Notes under the pieces: model-generated
The model's database searches: none
The model's input: the letters and a program-made list of their open reading frames with translations, nothing else
What the model was told of the DNA's origin: nothing
Position numbers and translations under genes: made by a program
Source of the DNA: JAOPZW01 sp963789015
GTDB taxonomy: Bacteria; Actinomycetota; Thermoleophilia; Solirubrobacterales; Solirubrobacteraceae
Assembly (NCBI GenBank): GCA_963789015.1
Contig: CAWBIU010000001.1
Location: forward strand, 1,736,001-1,800,000
Reading direction: 5' to 3'
DNA: 64,000 nucleotides
In this document: positions 45,544 through 54,088 of the stretch, piece after piece
Layout of the letters: each line of letters begins with the position of its first letter
How positions within the stretch are numbered: position 1 is the stretch's first letter

Positions 45544-48077
45544 CGGGCCGCGAGGCCGCGCATCGGCGCCTCGCCAACGTCCTCGATGGACGCCACGGCG
45601 AGCAGGTCGGTCGCCGCCTCGGCGGGCATCGGGCGCCACAGCCCGAAACCCTGGCCGAGGGGGCACCCCGCATCCAGGAGGAACGCACGCTGGTCGGCGG
45701 TCTCGACGCCTTCGGCGACGACCGAGAGTCCGAGCGCGCCGGCCAGCGCGAGGATGGCCCGCACCAGCGCCGTGGCGCGCGGGTCGGCAGGGACGTCGCG
45801 CAGGAAGCGCCGGTCCATCTTCAGCCCGGAGACGGCGAGCTCGCCGAGACGGTTGAGCGACGACTGCCCGGCGCCGAAGTCGTCGATGGCGACGAGGAAG
45901 CCCTCGTCGTGGAGGCGGCGCAGGAGCGGCTCGACCGCCTCCGGCGAGCCCATCGCGCCGCTCTCGGTGATCTCGACGATGAGGCGTGAGGGATCGATGC
46001 CCTCTCGCCGGGCCGTCGCGAGCAGGCGGTCGGCGAAGCCGGCGCGCGCGAGCTCGCGGGGCGCCGCATTGAAGGACATGCGCGTGAGATGGCCTCGCGC
46101 CGCCCACTCGGCGAGCTGCCGGCTCGCCTCGCCGGCGACCCACTCACCGAGCGCGTCGATGAGCCCGGTCTCCTCGGCGACCGGGAGGAACACGTCGGGC
46201 GCGCGCAGGCCGTGCTCGGGGTCCTGCCAGCGCACCAGGGCCTCGAACCCGGCGATGGCGTCGGTCTCGAGGTTGACGATCGGCTGGTAGTGGAGCCGCA
46301 GCTCGCCACCGTCGATCGCCTTGCGCAGGCGGCCGGGAAGCGTGAGGCGGGTCCGCCCGTACCCGGGCTCGGCGACGACCGCCGTGTGCGCGGCGATCTG
46401 CCCGGCGCCGGCGCGCTTGGCCTGGTACATGGCCGCCTCGGCGCGCTGCAGCAGCTCGTCTCCGAACCGGCCGTCCTCGGGCCAGACGGCGATGCCGGCA
46501 CTGGCGGTGATCTCGAACGGCGTGTCGGCGATCGTGATCTCGCCGCGCAGCGCCGCGAGGAGCTTCGCGGCGACCGTCTCCGCCGCAACGCGGGGGTCGC
46601 AGTCGAGGTCCTCCAGGAGCACGGCGAAGCCGTCGCCGCCGACGCGGGCCGTCAGATCCGTCGCCCGGACGGCGCCGTCGAGACGCCGGCCGACCTCCCG
46701 GAGCACGGCGTCGCCCGCCTGGTGTCCGAGCGTGTCGTTGACGAGCTTGAAGCCGTCGAGGCCGAGGTTGACGAGCGCGCCGGCCTGGCCGCTGCGCCGA
46801 GAGCGTGCGAGCGACTCCGCCAGGCGCTGCTCGAGCCCCATGCGGTTGGGCAGCCCGGTCAGGCGGTCGTGCAGCGCCCAGTGGGCGATCTCGCGCTCGC
46901 CGCGGACGCGGGCGGTGACGTCGGTCGCGACGGCGACGAGCCCGGCGACCGAGCCGTCGGCGTCGATGGTCGGTCGGTAGGACACATCCCAGGCGGTGCC
47001 GTCGCGCTCGATCGGCGCCGTGACGGACTCGCCGGCCAGCGCTCGGCGCGCGTTGGCGGCGTGCTGGGGGAGGTCGTCGACCAGCGACGCGCCGATGCGG
47101 TCCTCCGGCGTGAGCCCGAGGGATGCCAGCCCGCTGCCGGTCGCCACGGTGATGCGCCCGTCGCGGTCGGTGGCGAACAGGACCATCGGCGCCGACTCGG
47201 CGATCGCGCTCAGCTGCGTCTCGCGGCTTCGCAGGTCCTCCTGGCTGCGCCGCAGCTCGGAGAGATCGCGGATGAACCCGACGAACAAGGGCTCGCCGCC
47301 GGACTCGGTGCGGACGACCGCCAGCTCGACGGGCAGCTCGGAGCCGTCGGCGCGCACGGCGGTCAGCTCGCGGCGGCGGCCGACGACCGTCGACTCGATG
47401 CGCGGATCGTGGCTGCGCATGGCGTGCTCGTGCAGGCCGCGCTGGGACGCCGGGACGATGAGCTCGGAGACGGGGCGGCCGACCGCCGCGTCGCGGGTGT
47501 ACCCGAACGTACGCTCGGCGGCCGGGTTCCAGTCCACGACGTTGCCGCGTCGGTCCATCGTCACGACGCAGTCCAGCGACGAGTCGACGACCGCGCGCAG
47601 CCGGCCGTGCGTGGCCTCCGCCGTCTGCGCGAGCGCGCTGCGCTCGACCTCGCTCATGGCAGCAGCCGCGAGGTCGCGCAGCGCCTGGACCTCGTCCTCG
47701 GTCCACACGCGAGGGTGTGGGTCGACGACGCAGAACGCTCCCACGGCCTGTCCCGACTCGGAGAGCAGCGGGACGCCGGCGTAGGACACGAAGCCGAGGT
47801 CGTCGATCGCCGAGCTCGACGAGACCAGCGGATCCTGGCGCGAGTCCTCGACCAGCAGGGGCTCCCCGCGCTCGACGACGTGCCGGCAGAAGGAGTCCGA
47901 CAACGGCGTTCCGCGCACGTCACCGAGCCCGTGCTGGCCGACGAAGACCTGCCCGTCGGCATCGATGCGCGTCAGCACCGAGACGGGCGTGGCCAGTGTC
48001 CGGGACGCGAGCTCCGCCAGCCTGTCGAAGGCCGCGCTCTGCTCCATGCGCCGGCGCTCTTTGCTCTGACCGTCCAT
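45540..48077 (-). CDS. GAF-PAS-PAS-GGDEF-EAL protein, probable c-di-GMP phosphodiesterase
   Basis: The 845-residue soluble protein has GAF (about 15-145), two PAS domains (about 155-275 and 285-395), GGDEF (about 400-560) and EAL (about 575-830). The GGDEF site is degenerate: GGDGF at 480-484, and LGLDGFK where DxDGFK is expected, so the first metal ligand is gone. The EAL domain looks active: E612-A-L614, the SFNAAP asparagine, VEITES, DDFGAG (732-737), GLKMDRRF, AEGVET and the GQG glutamine. It should degrade c-di-GMP under control of the GAF and PAS sensors, with the GGDEF perhaps binding GTP. ATG 48047 is an alternative start. Confidence 0.9.
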   Translation of the reverse strand: MDGQSKERRRMEQSAAFDRLAELASRTLATPVSVLTRIDADGQVFVGQHGLGDVRGTPLSDSFCRHVVERGEPLLVEDSRQDPLVSSSSAIDDLGFVSYAGVPLLSESGQAVGAFCVVDPHPRVWTEDEVQALRDLAAAAMSEVERSALAQTAEATHGRLRAVVDSSLDCVVTMDRRGNVVDWNPAAERTFGYTRDAAVGRPVSELIVPASQRGLHEHAMRSHDPRIESTVVGRRRELTAVRADGSELPVELAVVRTESGGEPLFVGFIRDLSELRRSQEDLRSRETQLSAIAESAPMVLFATDRDGRITVATGSGLASLGLTPEDRIGASLVDDLPQHAANARRALAGESVTAPIERDGTAWDVSYRPTIDADGSVAGLVAVATDVTARVRGEREIAHWALHDRLTGLPNRMGLEQRLAESLARSRRSGQAGALVNLGLDGFKLVNDTLGHQAGDAVLREVGRRLDGAVRATDLTARVGGDGFAVLLEDLDCDPRVAAETVAAKLLAALRGEITIADTPFEITASAGIAVWPEDGRFGDELLQRAEAAMYQAKRAGAGQIAAHTAVVAEPGYGRTRLTLPGRLRKAIDGGELRLHYQPIVNLETDAIAGFEALVRWQDPEHGLRAPDVFLPVAEETGLIDALGEWVAGEASRQLAEWAARGHLTRMSFNAAPRELARAGFADRLLATARREGIDPSRLIVEITESGAMGSPEAVEPLLRRLHDEGFLVAIDDFGAGQSSLNRLGELAVSGLKMDRRFLRDVPADPRATALVRAILALAGALGLSVVAEGVETADQRAFLLDAGCPLGQGFGLWRPMPAEAATDLLAVASIEDVGEAPMRGLAAR

Positions 48078-48139
48078 TGGACAGTGAGATCGACCGAGAT
48101 GGTGTGTCCTGAATACGCCGTTTGGGGGATCTTCGTGTG

Positions 48140-48360
48140 TCAGGCCGCATCGGCGAGGGCGCCGTCGGTCCGGTAGCGGAGGATCACGATCCCGTCGTCG
48201 AGCGTCGTCGCGGCGCCGAGGTGGAACCCGACCGGGGCGCCCGCGCCGGCCAGGAGATCGGCCGGGTCGCGGCGCCCGAGCATCAGCGGGTGGACCCAGA
48301 GGCGCAGGTGCGCCGCCCCATCAGGACGGCGTCACACGACAGGATCCTGGGATGGCCGTG
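48140..48360 (-). pseudogene. RibD C-terminal/DHFR-like gene remnant
   Basis: The minus strand contains the family core ILSCDAVLMGRR in one frame. It then continues directly in a second frame with AHLRLWVHPLMLGRRDPADLLAGAGAPVG and LDDGIVILRYRTDG to the TGA at 48140. The part between these blocks, about 70-80 residues in intact relatives, and the first strand are missing. It is a deleted and frameshifted copy. This is the third damaged member of the family in the window. Confidence 0.7.
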
Positions 48361-48362
48361 GA

Positions 48363-48716
48363 TCAGACGTGCTCTTCGCCGGGCTCCTGCACCGGTTCGG
48401 GGCGCCGTCCGGCGGGCTCGACGCCGGGGGCCACGGCGATCAGGCCGACCTCGAAGTGATCGACCGAGTCGACCGAGGCGCCGCTGATCTCGCTGCGGCG
48501 CCGGCGGCGCTCCGCACCGCCGGCCTCGCTGGCCTGCATCGCGTCCTCGCTCTCCCAGATCGTCATCGAGACGGCCCGGCCCGTGTCCGCGTCTACCAGG
48601 AAATAGGCATGCGAGAAGCCCTCGACCTGCTGCAACGGGCCGATCGTCTCCTGGAATGCCCCAAGCAGCTTCTGGTTGTCCTCGTCGGCGTGGTACGCGC
48701 TGACCCGGGCGAACAT
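48363..48716 (-). CDS. Antibiotic-biosynthesis-monooxygenase-fold protein, 117 residues
   Basis: The product starts MFARVSAYHADEDNQKLLGAFQE and contains VEGFSHAYFLVDADTGRAVSMTIWESEDAMQASE. This is the ferredoxin-like ABM/EthD-type strand-helix order with the WES(E)-type motif. It ends with a Pro/Glu-rich tail. The fold is used by small cofactor-free monooxygenases and haem-degrading enzymes; catalytic residues cannot be assigned here. It lies immediately upstream of the RibD remnant on the same strand. Confidence 0.75.
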   Translation of the reverse strand: MFARVSAYHADEDNQKLLGAFQETIGPLQQVEGFSHAYFLVDADTGRAVSMTIWESEDAMQASEAGGAERRRRRSEISGASVDSVDHFEVGLIAVAPGVEPAGRRPEPVQEPGEEHV

Positions 48717-48825
48717 CGCTCTCCTCCGTTCCTCGTGGAGCGCGCAGTATTGAGCGACGGCGCCTGGAGCGCAATCCCGGCGTCGAGCGGGACCACCGCG
48801 GCCCTACGGCACAGGCTCAGCGCGC

Positions 48826-49605
48826 CTAGGCTCGCCGGACGTCGAGCGTGATCAGGCCGACGACGTCATCGCCGTCCTCTGACAGCGTCAGCTCGCCCGA
48901 CTCGGCGTAGATGCCGTCGGTCTCGTTGAACGTGTCGCGGCCGCTGTCCTCGCTGTAGGGCTCGCGCGCGAAGACGACGTCGTCCATCGCCTTCGTCGTG
49001 AAGAACTGGGTCGTGAGCAGCGTCGAGCGGTCGAGGTGGACCTTCGCGTGGATGTGCGTCGTGCGGCCGCGGTACCAGCCCGGGTAGATCGTGCGGAAGT
49101 CGACGATGCCGTCGCTGTTCGTCGCCTGGGCGCCACGCAGGTAGGTCTCCTCGTCGCTGCGCCCGCCGCCCGGCCCGCCCCCGTTGGAGGCCGACTCGAA
49201 GCCCGAGTAGGTGCCCAGCGCGTCGCAGTGCCAGACGTCGACGATCGCGTTCTCGATCGGCTCGCAGCTCTCCGCGTCGCGCACCCGCACGCCGAGCCGC
49301 AGCAGGGTGCCCTCGCGGTCCTCGCGGATGTCCGAGCGGATCGCGTCGACGTCGAAGTAGTACGGGCCCTCGGTGAGCTCGGTGGCGACCTGGCACGTCG
49401 CGGCCGAGTCGAACTGCTCGGCCGCGAGCTTCGAGGAGGCGCCCGTCGTCGAGGTCTTCGTCTCGACGCTCGCCGACGTGCCGTTCGTGGTCGTGACCGA
49501 CGCGGCGGGCTCGTCGTCCGAGCCGCACGCGGCGAGCAGCCCGGAGAGGGAGACGGCGCCGAACGCGCCGAGCGCCTGACGGCGGTTGATGGGATGTGGG
49601 CTCAT
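48826..49605 (-). CDS. Tat-exported lipoprotein, intradiol ring-cleavage dioxygenase-like
   Basis: The 259-residue precursor has a twin-arginine start (INRRQALGAFG) and a lipobox LLAAC (Cys27), then a Ser/Thr-rich linker (about 30-60). The intradiol dioxygenase fold follows, with the four iron ligands visible: Tyr133 (LGTYSGF), Tyr178, His184 and His186 (GWYRGRTTHIH). DVWHCDALG and TEGPYYF are family hallmarks. It would be folded with Fe(III) in the cytoplasm and anchored outside, where it could open catechol-type rings. Extracellular members of this family are seen in Actinomycetota; the substrate is not known. Confidence 0.87.
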   Translation of the reverse strand: MSPHPINRRQALGAFGAVSLSGLLAACGSDDEPAASVTTTNGTSASVETKTSTTGASSKLAAEQFDSAATCQVATELTEGPYYFDVDAIRSDIREDREGTLLRLGVRVRDAESCEPIENAIVDVWHCDALGTYSGFESASNGGGPGGGRSDEETYLRGAQATNSDGIVDFRTIYPGWYRGRTTHIHAKVHLDRSTLLTTQFFTTKAMDDVVFAREPYSEDSGRDTFNETDGIYAESGELTLSEDGDDVVGLITLDVRRA

Positions 49606-49707
49606 GATGCCCGTGAGGTTCCCCTGCCCGGCTCAGAGCAGTCTGAGAGGGAGCTGCGGGTTGGCGGGGCGTGGATGGGCCGGCTGAGGTCGCCATCATG
49701 TCGGCCC

Positions 49708-50175
49708 ATGGCAGAGCTCGAGCTGACGCGCAGCCCCGCCGACCGCCGCCGCTACGACATCGACGGCGTCGGCACGCTGCGTCTCGCCGGGCCGTTCTCA
49801 CGCCGCGCGACCGCCGAGGCCGGCGACGCGGAGTGGTCACTGCGGAGCCGCGGCTTCTGGGGGAGCGCGCTCGAGGCGTCCGACGCCATCGGCGACGTCA
49901 TCGGGACGTTCGAGCCGCGGAAGCTGCGGCGCGGCGGCGAGCTGCGCTGGGGCGGCCGGAGCCTCGAGCTGCGGCCGGCGAGCAGGTGGAAGGAGCGCTA
50001 CGCGCTGGCCGACGGCGACCACGAGCTCGCGCTGCTCGACGGCAAGGGCTGGGGCAAGCGTCCGGTGAGGATCACCGTCGACGAGCCCGGTCTCGTGGAG
50101 CCCGGGCTGCTGCTGTTCGCCACGTACGCCGTGCGCCGCCTGGCCGAGGACGCCGGCACTGCCGCGACCGCTTAG
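49708..50175 (+). CDS. Conserved hypothetical protein, 155 residues
   Basis: The protein is rich in beta strands: LTRSPADRRRYDIDGVGTLRL, EWSLRSRGFWGSALEASDAIG, LRWGGRSLELRPASRWKERYALADGDHELALLDGKGWG and VEPGLLLFATYAVRRLAED. It resembles LURP1/scramblase-like beta-barrel proteins in composition, but I cannot name the family with confidence. There is no signal peptide. It is divergent from the dioxygenase lipoprotein gene and lies 15 bases before the ornithine cyclodeaminase homologue, so the two are probably co-transcribed. Confidence 0.65.
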   Translation: MAELELTRSPADRRRYDIDGVGTLRLAGPFSRRATAEAGDAEWSLRSRGFWGSALEASDAIGDVIGTFEPRKLRRGGELRWGGRSLELRPASRWKERYALADGDHELALLDGKGWGKRPVRITVDEPGLVEPGLLLFATYAVRRLAEDAGTAATA

Positions 50176-50190
50176 GTACGGTCGCGCGCC

Positions 50191-51192
50191 GTGGACCCGC
50201 TCGAGCTGACGTACCTCAACGGTCCCGATGTCGAGCGCCTCGCGCTCACCGACGACGAGATCCTCGACGCCGTCGAGGTCGCGCTGCGCGCGCAGGGCGA
50301 GGGGCGGACGGTGCTCGAGCCGCGCGTCCATCTCAGGCCCGATCCCACGGTCGACGGCCACTTCAACGTCCTGCGCGGGGTCGTGCTGCCGCTCGGCCTT
50401 GCCGGGGTGAAGGTCGTCGGGGACTTCCACGGCAACTACCGCCTGGGCCTTCCGTCCGAGTTCGGGATCCTCACCCTCTTCGACCCCGCCACCGGTCAGC
50501 CGCGGGCGATCGTCGACGCGACCGGCATCACCGAGATGCGCACCGGTGCGGTGACCGCGCTCGGCGCCCGGCACCTGGCGCCGCGCTCCGCGCGCGTGCT
50601 CGGCCACGTCGGCGCGCGCGGCACCGCCTACTGGAACGTGCGCCTGCTCGCCCGCGTGCTCGATCTCGACGAGATCCGCGTCCACTCGCGCCGTCCCGAG
50701 AGCCGCGAGGCCTTCGCGGCGCGGCTCGAGGCCGACCTCGGCCGTCCCGTCGCCGTCACCGAGGACTGGGAGTCGTGCGTGCGCGGCGCCGACGTCGTGG
50801 TCGAGGCGAGCCGGCTCGAGGACCCCGAGCCGCTGCTGCTCACCGAGTGGATCGAGCCGGGCGCGCTCGTCATGCCCTACGGCACGATGAGCGCGGTCGA
50901 GCTGTCGCTGACCTCGATCATGGACAAGGTCGTCGTCGACGACTGGGGCCAGGCCGGCGCGGGGCCGTTCGGCGCGCTGCGCCGCCACATCGACGAGGGC
51001 CTCGTCACCGCCGAGAACCTGCACGCCGAGCTCGGGCAGATCGTCGCCGGCCTGCGGCCGGGCCGCGAGGCCGACGACGAGACGATCCTCTTCTGGCATC
51101 GCGGGCTGTCGACCACCGATGTCGCGCTCGGCCACGCGCTGCTGGCCAAGGCGCAGCGCCTCGGGATCGGGCAGACGCTGCGCTACCGCTGA
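50191..51192 (+). CDS. Ornithine cyclodeaminase/mu-crystallin-family protein
   Basis: The 333-residue protein starts at a GTG and has the family motifs LTYLNGPDVERLALTDDEILDAVE, GVKVVGDFHGN, IVDATGITEMRTGAVTALGARHLAP and the Rossmann segment VLGHVGARGTAYWNVRLL. The usual GxGxQA is altered to GHVGARGTA. MRTGA is conserved and contacts substrate and cofactor in known members. Members reduce imino acids or deaminate ornithine with NAD(P). Sequence alone does not give the substrate. It follows the 155-residue protein gene by 15 bases. Confidence 0.87.
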   Translation: MDPLELTYLNGPDVERLALTDDEILDAVEVALRAQGEGRTVLEPRVHLRPDPTVDGHFNVLRGVVLPLGLAGVKVVGDFHGNYRLGLPSEFGILTLFDPATGQPRAIVDATGITEMRTGAVTALGARHLAPRSARVLGHVGARGTAYWNVRLLARVLDLDEIRVHSRRPESREAFAARLEADLGRPVAVTEDWESCVRGADVVVEASRLEDPEPLLLTEWIEPGALVMPYGTMSAVELSLTSIMDKVVVDDWGQAGAGPFGALRRHIDEGLVTAENLHAELGQIVAGLRPGREADDETILFWHRGLSTTDVALGHALLAKAQRLGIGQTLRYR

Positions 51193-51203
51193 GCCGCCGC
51201 GAC

Positions 51204-52004
51204 CTACCCGAGGACGAGCGACAGCGTGACGGCGAGGATCACGACGCTCTGCGCGCTGTGCACCGCGATCCCGATCCAGGCGCTGCGATAGCGCCTGGAG
51301 GGATAGGAGATGAGGAACGTGTCGATGAGCGTCGCCGGGATCGCCCACGGCATGTGCAGGTGGTAGAAGGCGAACAGCACGCCGTTGGCGAGCCAGTCGC
51401 GGCGCCCGAACGCGCCGCTCATGCGGGGCAGCAGCAGCCCCCGGAACAGGAGCTCCTCGCCGAGCACGGTGTTGAAGACGACGAGCACGGCGATCACGGC
51501 GAACCAGCCCCAGGACCCGTCCAGGAACAGGCTGCCGGCGGTCGAGTCCAGGAACGCGGCGAAGTCGCGCGCCGCCGGGGCGCTGATCAGCTGGAGCTGG
51601 TCCTCGGCCGCGAAGCCCAGGATGAGCACGGGGAGCAGGAGCCAGGCGCGACGGCTGCGTCGTCCGGTGCGAGGACTGCGCGGCGCCTGCAGCCAGAGTG
51701 CCGGACGCACGCGCGACCAGCGCAGCGACCCCTGCTCGCGGCCGACGAGGATCGCGACGAGCGCGAACTGCCAGACGAGCCCGGCGGTGAGGCAGAGCAG
51801 GAGCGCCTTGATCAGCGCGTTCGGGCCGCCGAGGCCGTCGGCGAGCCAGGGCGCGAGCACCCAGGACAGGAACGCCATCGGCAGTGCGGCCGCCGCCCAG
51901 ACGGCCATGATCTTGCGCAGCGAGTACTGCGGAACGTCGGGCGGGTGGATCGGTGTCGCCGCGATGGGTTCCGCGGTCGGAGGCGGTGCTGCTGTGGTCG
52001 CCAT
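51204..52004 (-). CDS. CPBP-family (CAAX/type II) intramembrane metalloprotease
   Basis: The 266-residue membrane protein has a Pro/Ala-rich cytoplasmic start and about six to seven helices. It carries the CPBP motifs GEELLFRG (Glu183, Glu184, Arg188), FAFYHLH (His215) and IAVHSAQS (His249). These form the catalytic site of CAAX-prenyl-protease/bacteriocin-processing-type enzymes. In bacteria such proteins often process or protect against peptides. It is convergent with the ornithine cyclodeaminase homologue (11 bases apart) and divergent from the two-component system genes. Confidence 0.88.
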   Translation of the reverse strand: MATTAAPPPTAEPIAATPIHPPDVPQYSLRKIMAVWAAAALPMAFLSWVLAPWLADGLGGPNALIKALLLCLTAGLVWQFALVAILVGREQGSLRWSRVRPALWLQAPRSPRTGRRSRRAWLLLPVLILGFAAEDQLQLISAPAARDFAAFLDSTAGSLFLDGSWGWFAVIAVLVVFNTVLGEELLFRGLLLPRMSGAFGRRDWLANGVLFAFYHLHMPWAIPATLIDTFLISYPSRRYRSAWIGIAVHSAQSVVILAVTLSLVLG

Positions 52005-52146
52005 CGGTGAGCCGTCCTTTCGGGGTGGAACGATGGCGCGACGCTATGAGCGCGGCGGCGCACTGTCGTCGCCCGAAGGCCGCGTCTGGGCTCTGCCCAG
52101 CGGCCGATCCCGGCTCTGACTTTGGTCGGAGGCGGCGCGCGATCAC

Positions 52147-53331
52147 GTGGGATACGTTCGGGCGGTGAACCGGCTCCTGTCGTTCGCGCGCATCCACGGC
52201 CTGGACCTGCTGATCGTGATCGTGGCGATCGGAAGCGCACTCGACGTGGCCCTTCGCGACGACGCCGTGATCGCCCCGCGCACCACGCCGTGGTTCGCCG
52301 TGCCGGCCGCCGCGGCCATGGTGCTGCCGCTGCTCGGTCGCCGGCGCTGGCCCTTCGGGGCGCCCGTGGCGGTCTGGCTGCTCGCCGCCGGCTTCTCGTT
52401 CGTCGATGGGCGACTGGTCGGGTTCACGGCGGGGGTCAGCGCCGCCGGCGTCGCCGCGTCGTTCCTGCTCGGCCAGGTCCCCGACGCGCGTCAGGCGAGG
52501 ATCGGCCTGGGCGTCGTCCTCGGCGCCGCGGCGATCGTCGCCCACAACGACCCCGACCTCGGCGGCACCGACCTCATCTTCGTCCCGGTCTTCTTCTCGA
52601 TCGCGTGGCTCGCCGGCTTCGCCGTGCGCGAGCGGGGCGCGCAGGCGAAGGCCGCCGAGGCGCGCGCGCTCCGTGCCGAGCGCGACCGCGAGGCGGCCGC
52701 ACGTGTCGCCGTGGCCGAGGAGCGCGCGCGGATCGCTCGAGAGCTGCACGACATCGTCGCCCACGCGGTCAGCGTGATGGTGCTGCAGGTCGGCGCGATC
52801 CGCCACAACCTGCCCGAGACGCTGGCCGAGGACAAGGACGCGCTCAGCGGCGTCGAGCGGACCGGCCGGACCGCGCTCGCGGACATGCGGCTCCTCCTCG
52901 GCGCGATGCGCCGCGACGGCGACGGCGTCGAGCTCGCGCCCCAGCCCGGCCTCGACGAGCTCGACCCGCTGCTCGACGGGTTCCGCCGCGCAGGCCTCCC
53001 GGTGCGCCTCGACATCGCCGGCGAGCCGGTCCCCCTGCCGCGCACGCTCGACCTCTCGGCGTACCGCATCGTCCAGGAGGGCCTGACCAACGCGCTCAAG
53101 CACGCGCGCGCGAGCCATGCCGACGTCGTCGTCCGCTACGGCGGCGGGCAACTCCAGATCGACGTCCGCGACGACGGGGGCGGGGGCGCCGTGAGCGACG
53201 GCCTCGGCCACGGCCTCGTCGGGGTCCGCGAGCGCGTGACGATCTACGGCGGCGAGATGACCGCGGGCGCCGCCGCCGGGGGCGGCTTCCTGCTCAGCGC
53301 CCGCCTTCCGCTCGACGGCGAGCGGCGATGA
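52147..53331 (+). CDS. DesK/NarL-type sensor histidine kinase
   Basis: The 394-residue kinase has about five membrane helices in residues 15-160, with little outside, so it probably senses membrane or intramembrane signals. A helical linker leads to the HisKA_3 site RIARELHDIVAHAVSVM (His201) and a HATPase_c domain (NALKHARASHADVVVRY, DDGGGGAV, GLVGVRERV). Its stop overlaps the ATG of the response regulator gene (ATGA), so the pair is translated together. GTG 52147 is used; GTG 52165 is possible. Confidence 0.88.
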   Translation: MGYVRAVNRLLSFARIHGLDLLIVIVAIGSALDVALRDDAVIAPRTTPWFAVPAAAAMVLPLLGRRRWPFGAPVAVWLLAAGFSFVDGRLVGFTAGVSAAGVAASFLLGQVPDARQARIGLGVVLGAAAIVAHNDPDLGGTDLIFVPVFFSIAWLAGFAVRERGAQAKAAEARALRAERDREAAARVAVAEERARIARELHDIVAHAVSVMVLQVGAIRHNLPETLAEDKDALSGVERTGRTALADMRLLLGAMRRDGDGVELAPQPGLDELDPLLDGFRRAGLPVRLDIAGEPVPLPRTLDLSAYRIVQEGLTNALKHARASHADVVVRYGGGQLQIDVRDDGGGGAVSDGLGHGLVGVRERVTIYGGEMTAGAAAGGGFLLSARLPLDGERR

Positions 53332-53987
53332 ACATCCGCGTGCTCGTCGCCGACGACCAGTCCATGGTCCGGGCGGGCTTCCGGATGCTGCTCGCCAACG
53401 AGCCGGGCATCGAGGTGGTGGCCGAGGCGAGCAACGGCCGCGACGCGGTGCATCAGGCGGCCCGCTTCGATCCCACGGTCGTCCTCATGGACATCCGCAT
53501 GCCCGAGCTCGACGGCCTCGAGGCGACGCGGCGGATCCTCGCGGCGAACGACCTCGCCCGCGTCCTGATCCTCACGACGTTCGACCTCGACGAGTACATC
53601 TACGAGGCGCTCGGCGCCGGGGCCAGCGGGTTCGTGCTCAAGGACGATCCGCCCGAGCAGCTCATCGCCGCGATCCGCACGGTGGCGGCCGGCGACGCGC
53701 TCCTGTCGCCCGCGGTCACGAAGCGCGTCATCGCGCGCTTCGCGCGCACGCGCCATCCCACGCCGCCCGAGGCCCTGAGCGAGCTGACGACCCGCGAGCA
53801 CGAGGTCTTCCGCCTGATCACGCTCGGGCTCTCCAACGCGGAGATCGCGCAGGAGCTCTTCATCAGCGAGGGCACCGTGAAGACGCACGTCACCCACCTC
53901 CTGCAGAAGCTCAACCTCCGCGACCGCGTCCAGGCCGTCGTCCTCGCCCACCGGGCCGGGCTCTTCGAGACGGACGCCGGCGCCTGA
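53328..53987 (+). CDS. NarL/FixJ-family response regulator
   Basis: The 219-residue protein has a receiver domain with acidic pocket VLVADDQ, phospho-acceptor Asp55 (VLMDIRMPELDG), Thr in LILTTF and the lysine in FVLKDDPP. A LuxR-type helix-turn-helix (about 150-212) follows: LTTREHEVFRLITLGLSNAEIAQ and SEGTVKTHVTHLLQKL. It is the partner of the overlapping kinase. Divergent CPBP protease and downstream exported protein genes are possible targets. Confidence 0.92.
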   Translation: MNIRVLVADDQSMVRAGFRMLLANEPGIEVVAEASNGRDAVHQAARFDPTVVLMDIRMPELDGLEATRRILAANDLARVLILTTFDLDEYIYEALGAGASGFVLKDDPPEQLIAAIRTVAAGDALLSPAVTKRVIARFARTRHPTPPEALSELTTREHEVFRLITLGLSNAEIAQELFISEGTVKTHVTHLLQKLNLRDRVQAVVLAHRAGLFETDAGA

Positions 53988-54088
53988 CGACGCGCCGTCC
54001 GCGGTCCCAGGACCAACGTCTCATGGCGAACGGGCCCGGGTGGCTCGTACCTTCCGCGGCGCCAACCCCCCGCCCCCCGGAGACCCCG

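Noticed and set aside
49837..53211. A 1,124-codon open frame on the minus strand
   Set aside because: It is antisense to four well-supported genes, is dominated by Arg, Ala, Val, Glu and Gly without domain order, and is explained by the third-position GC bias of the opposite strand.
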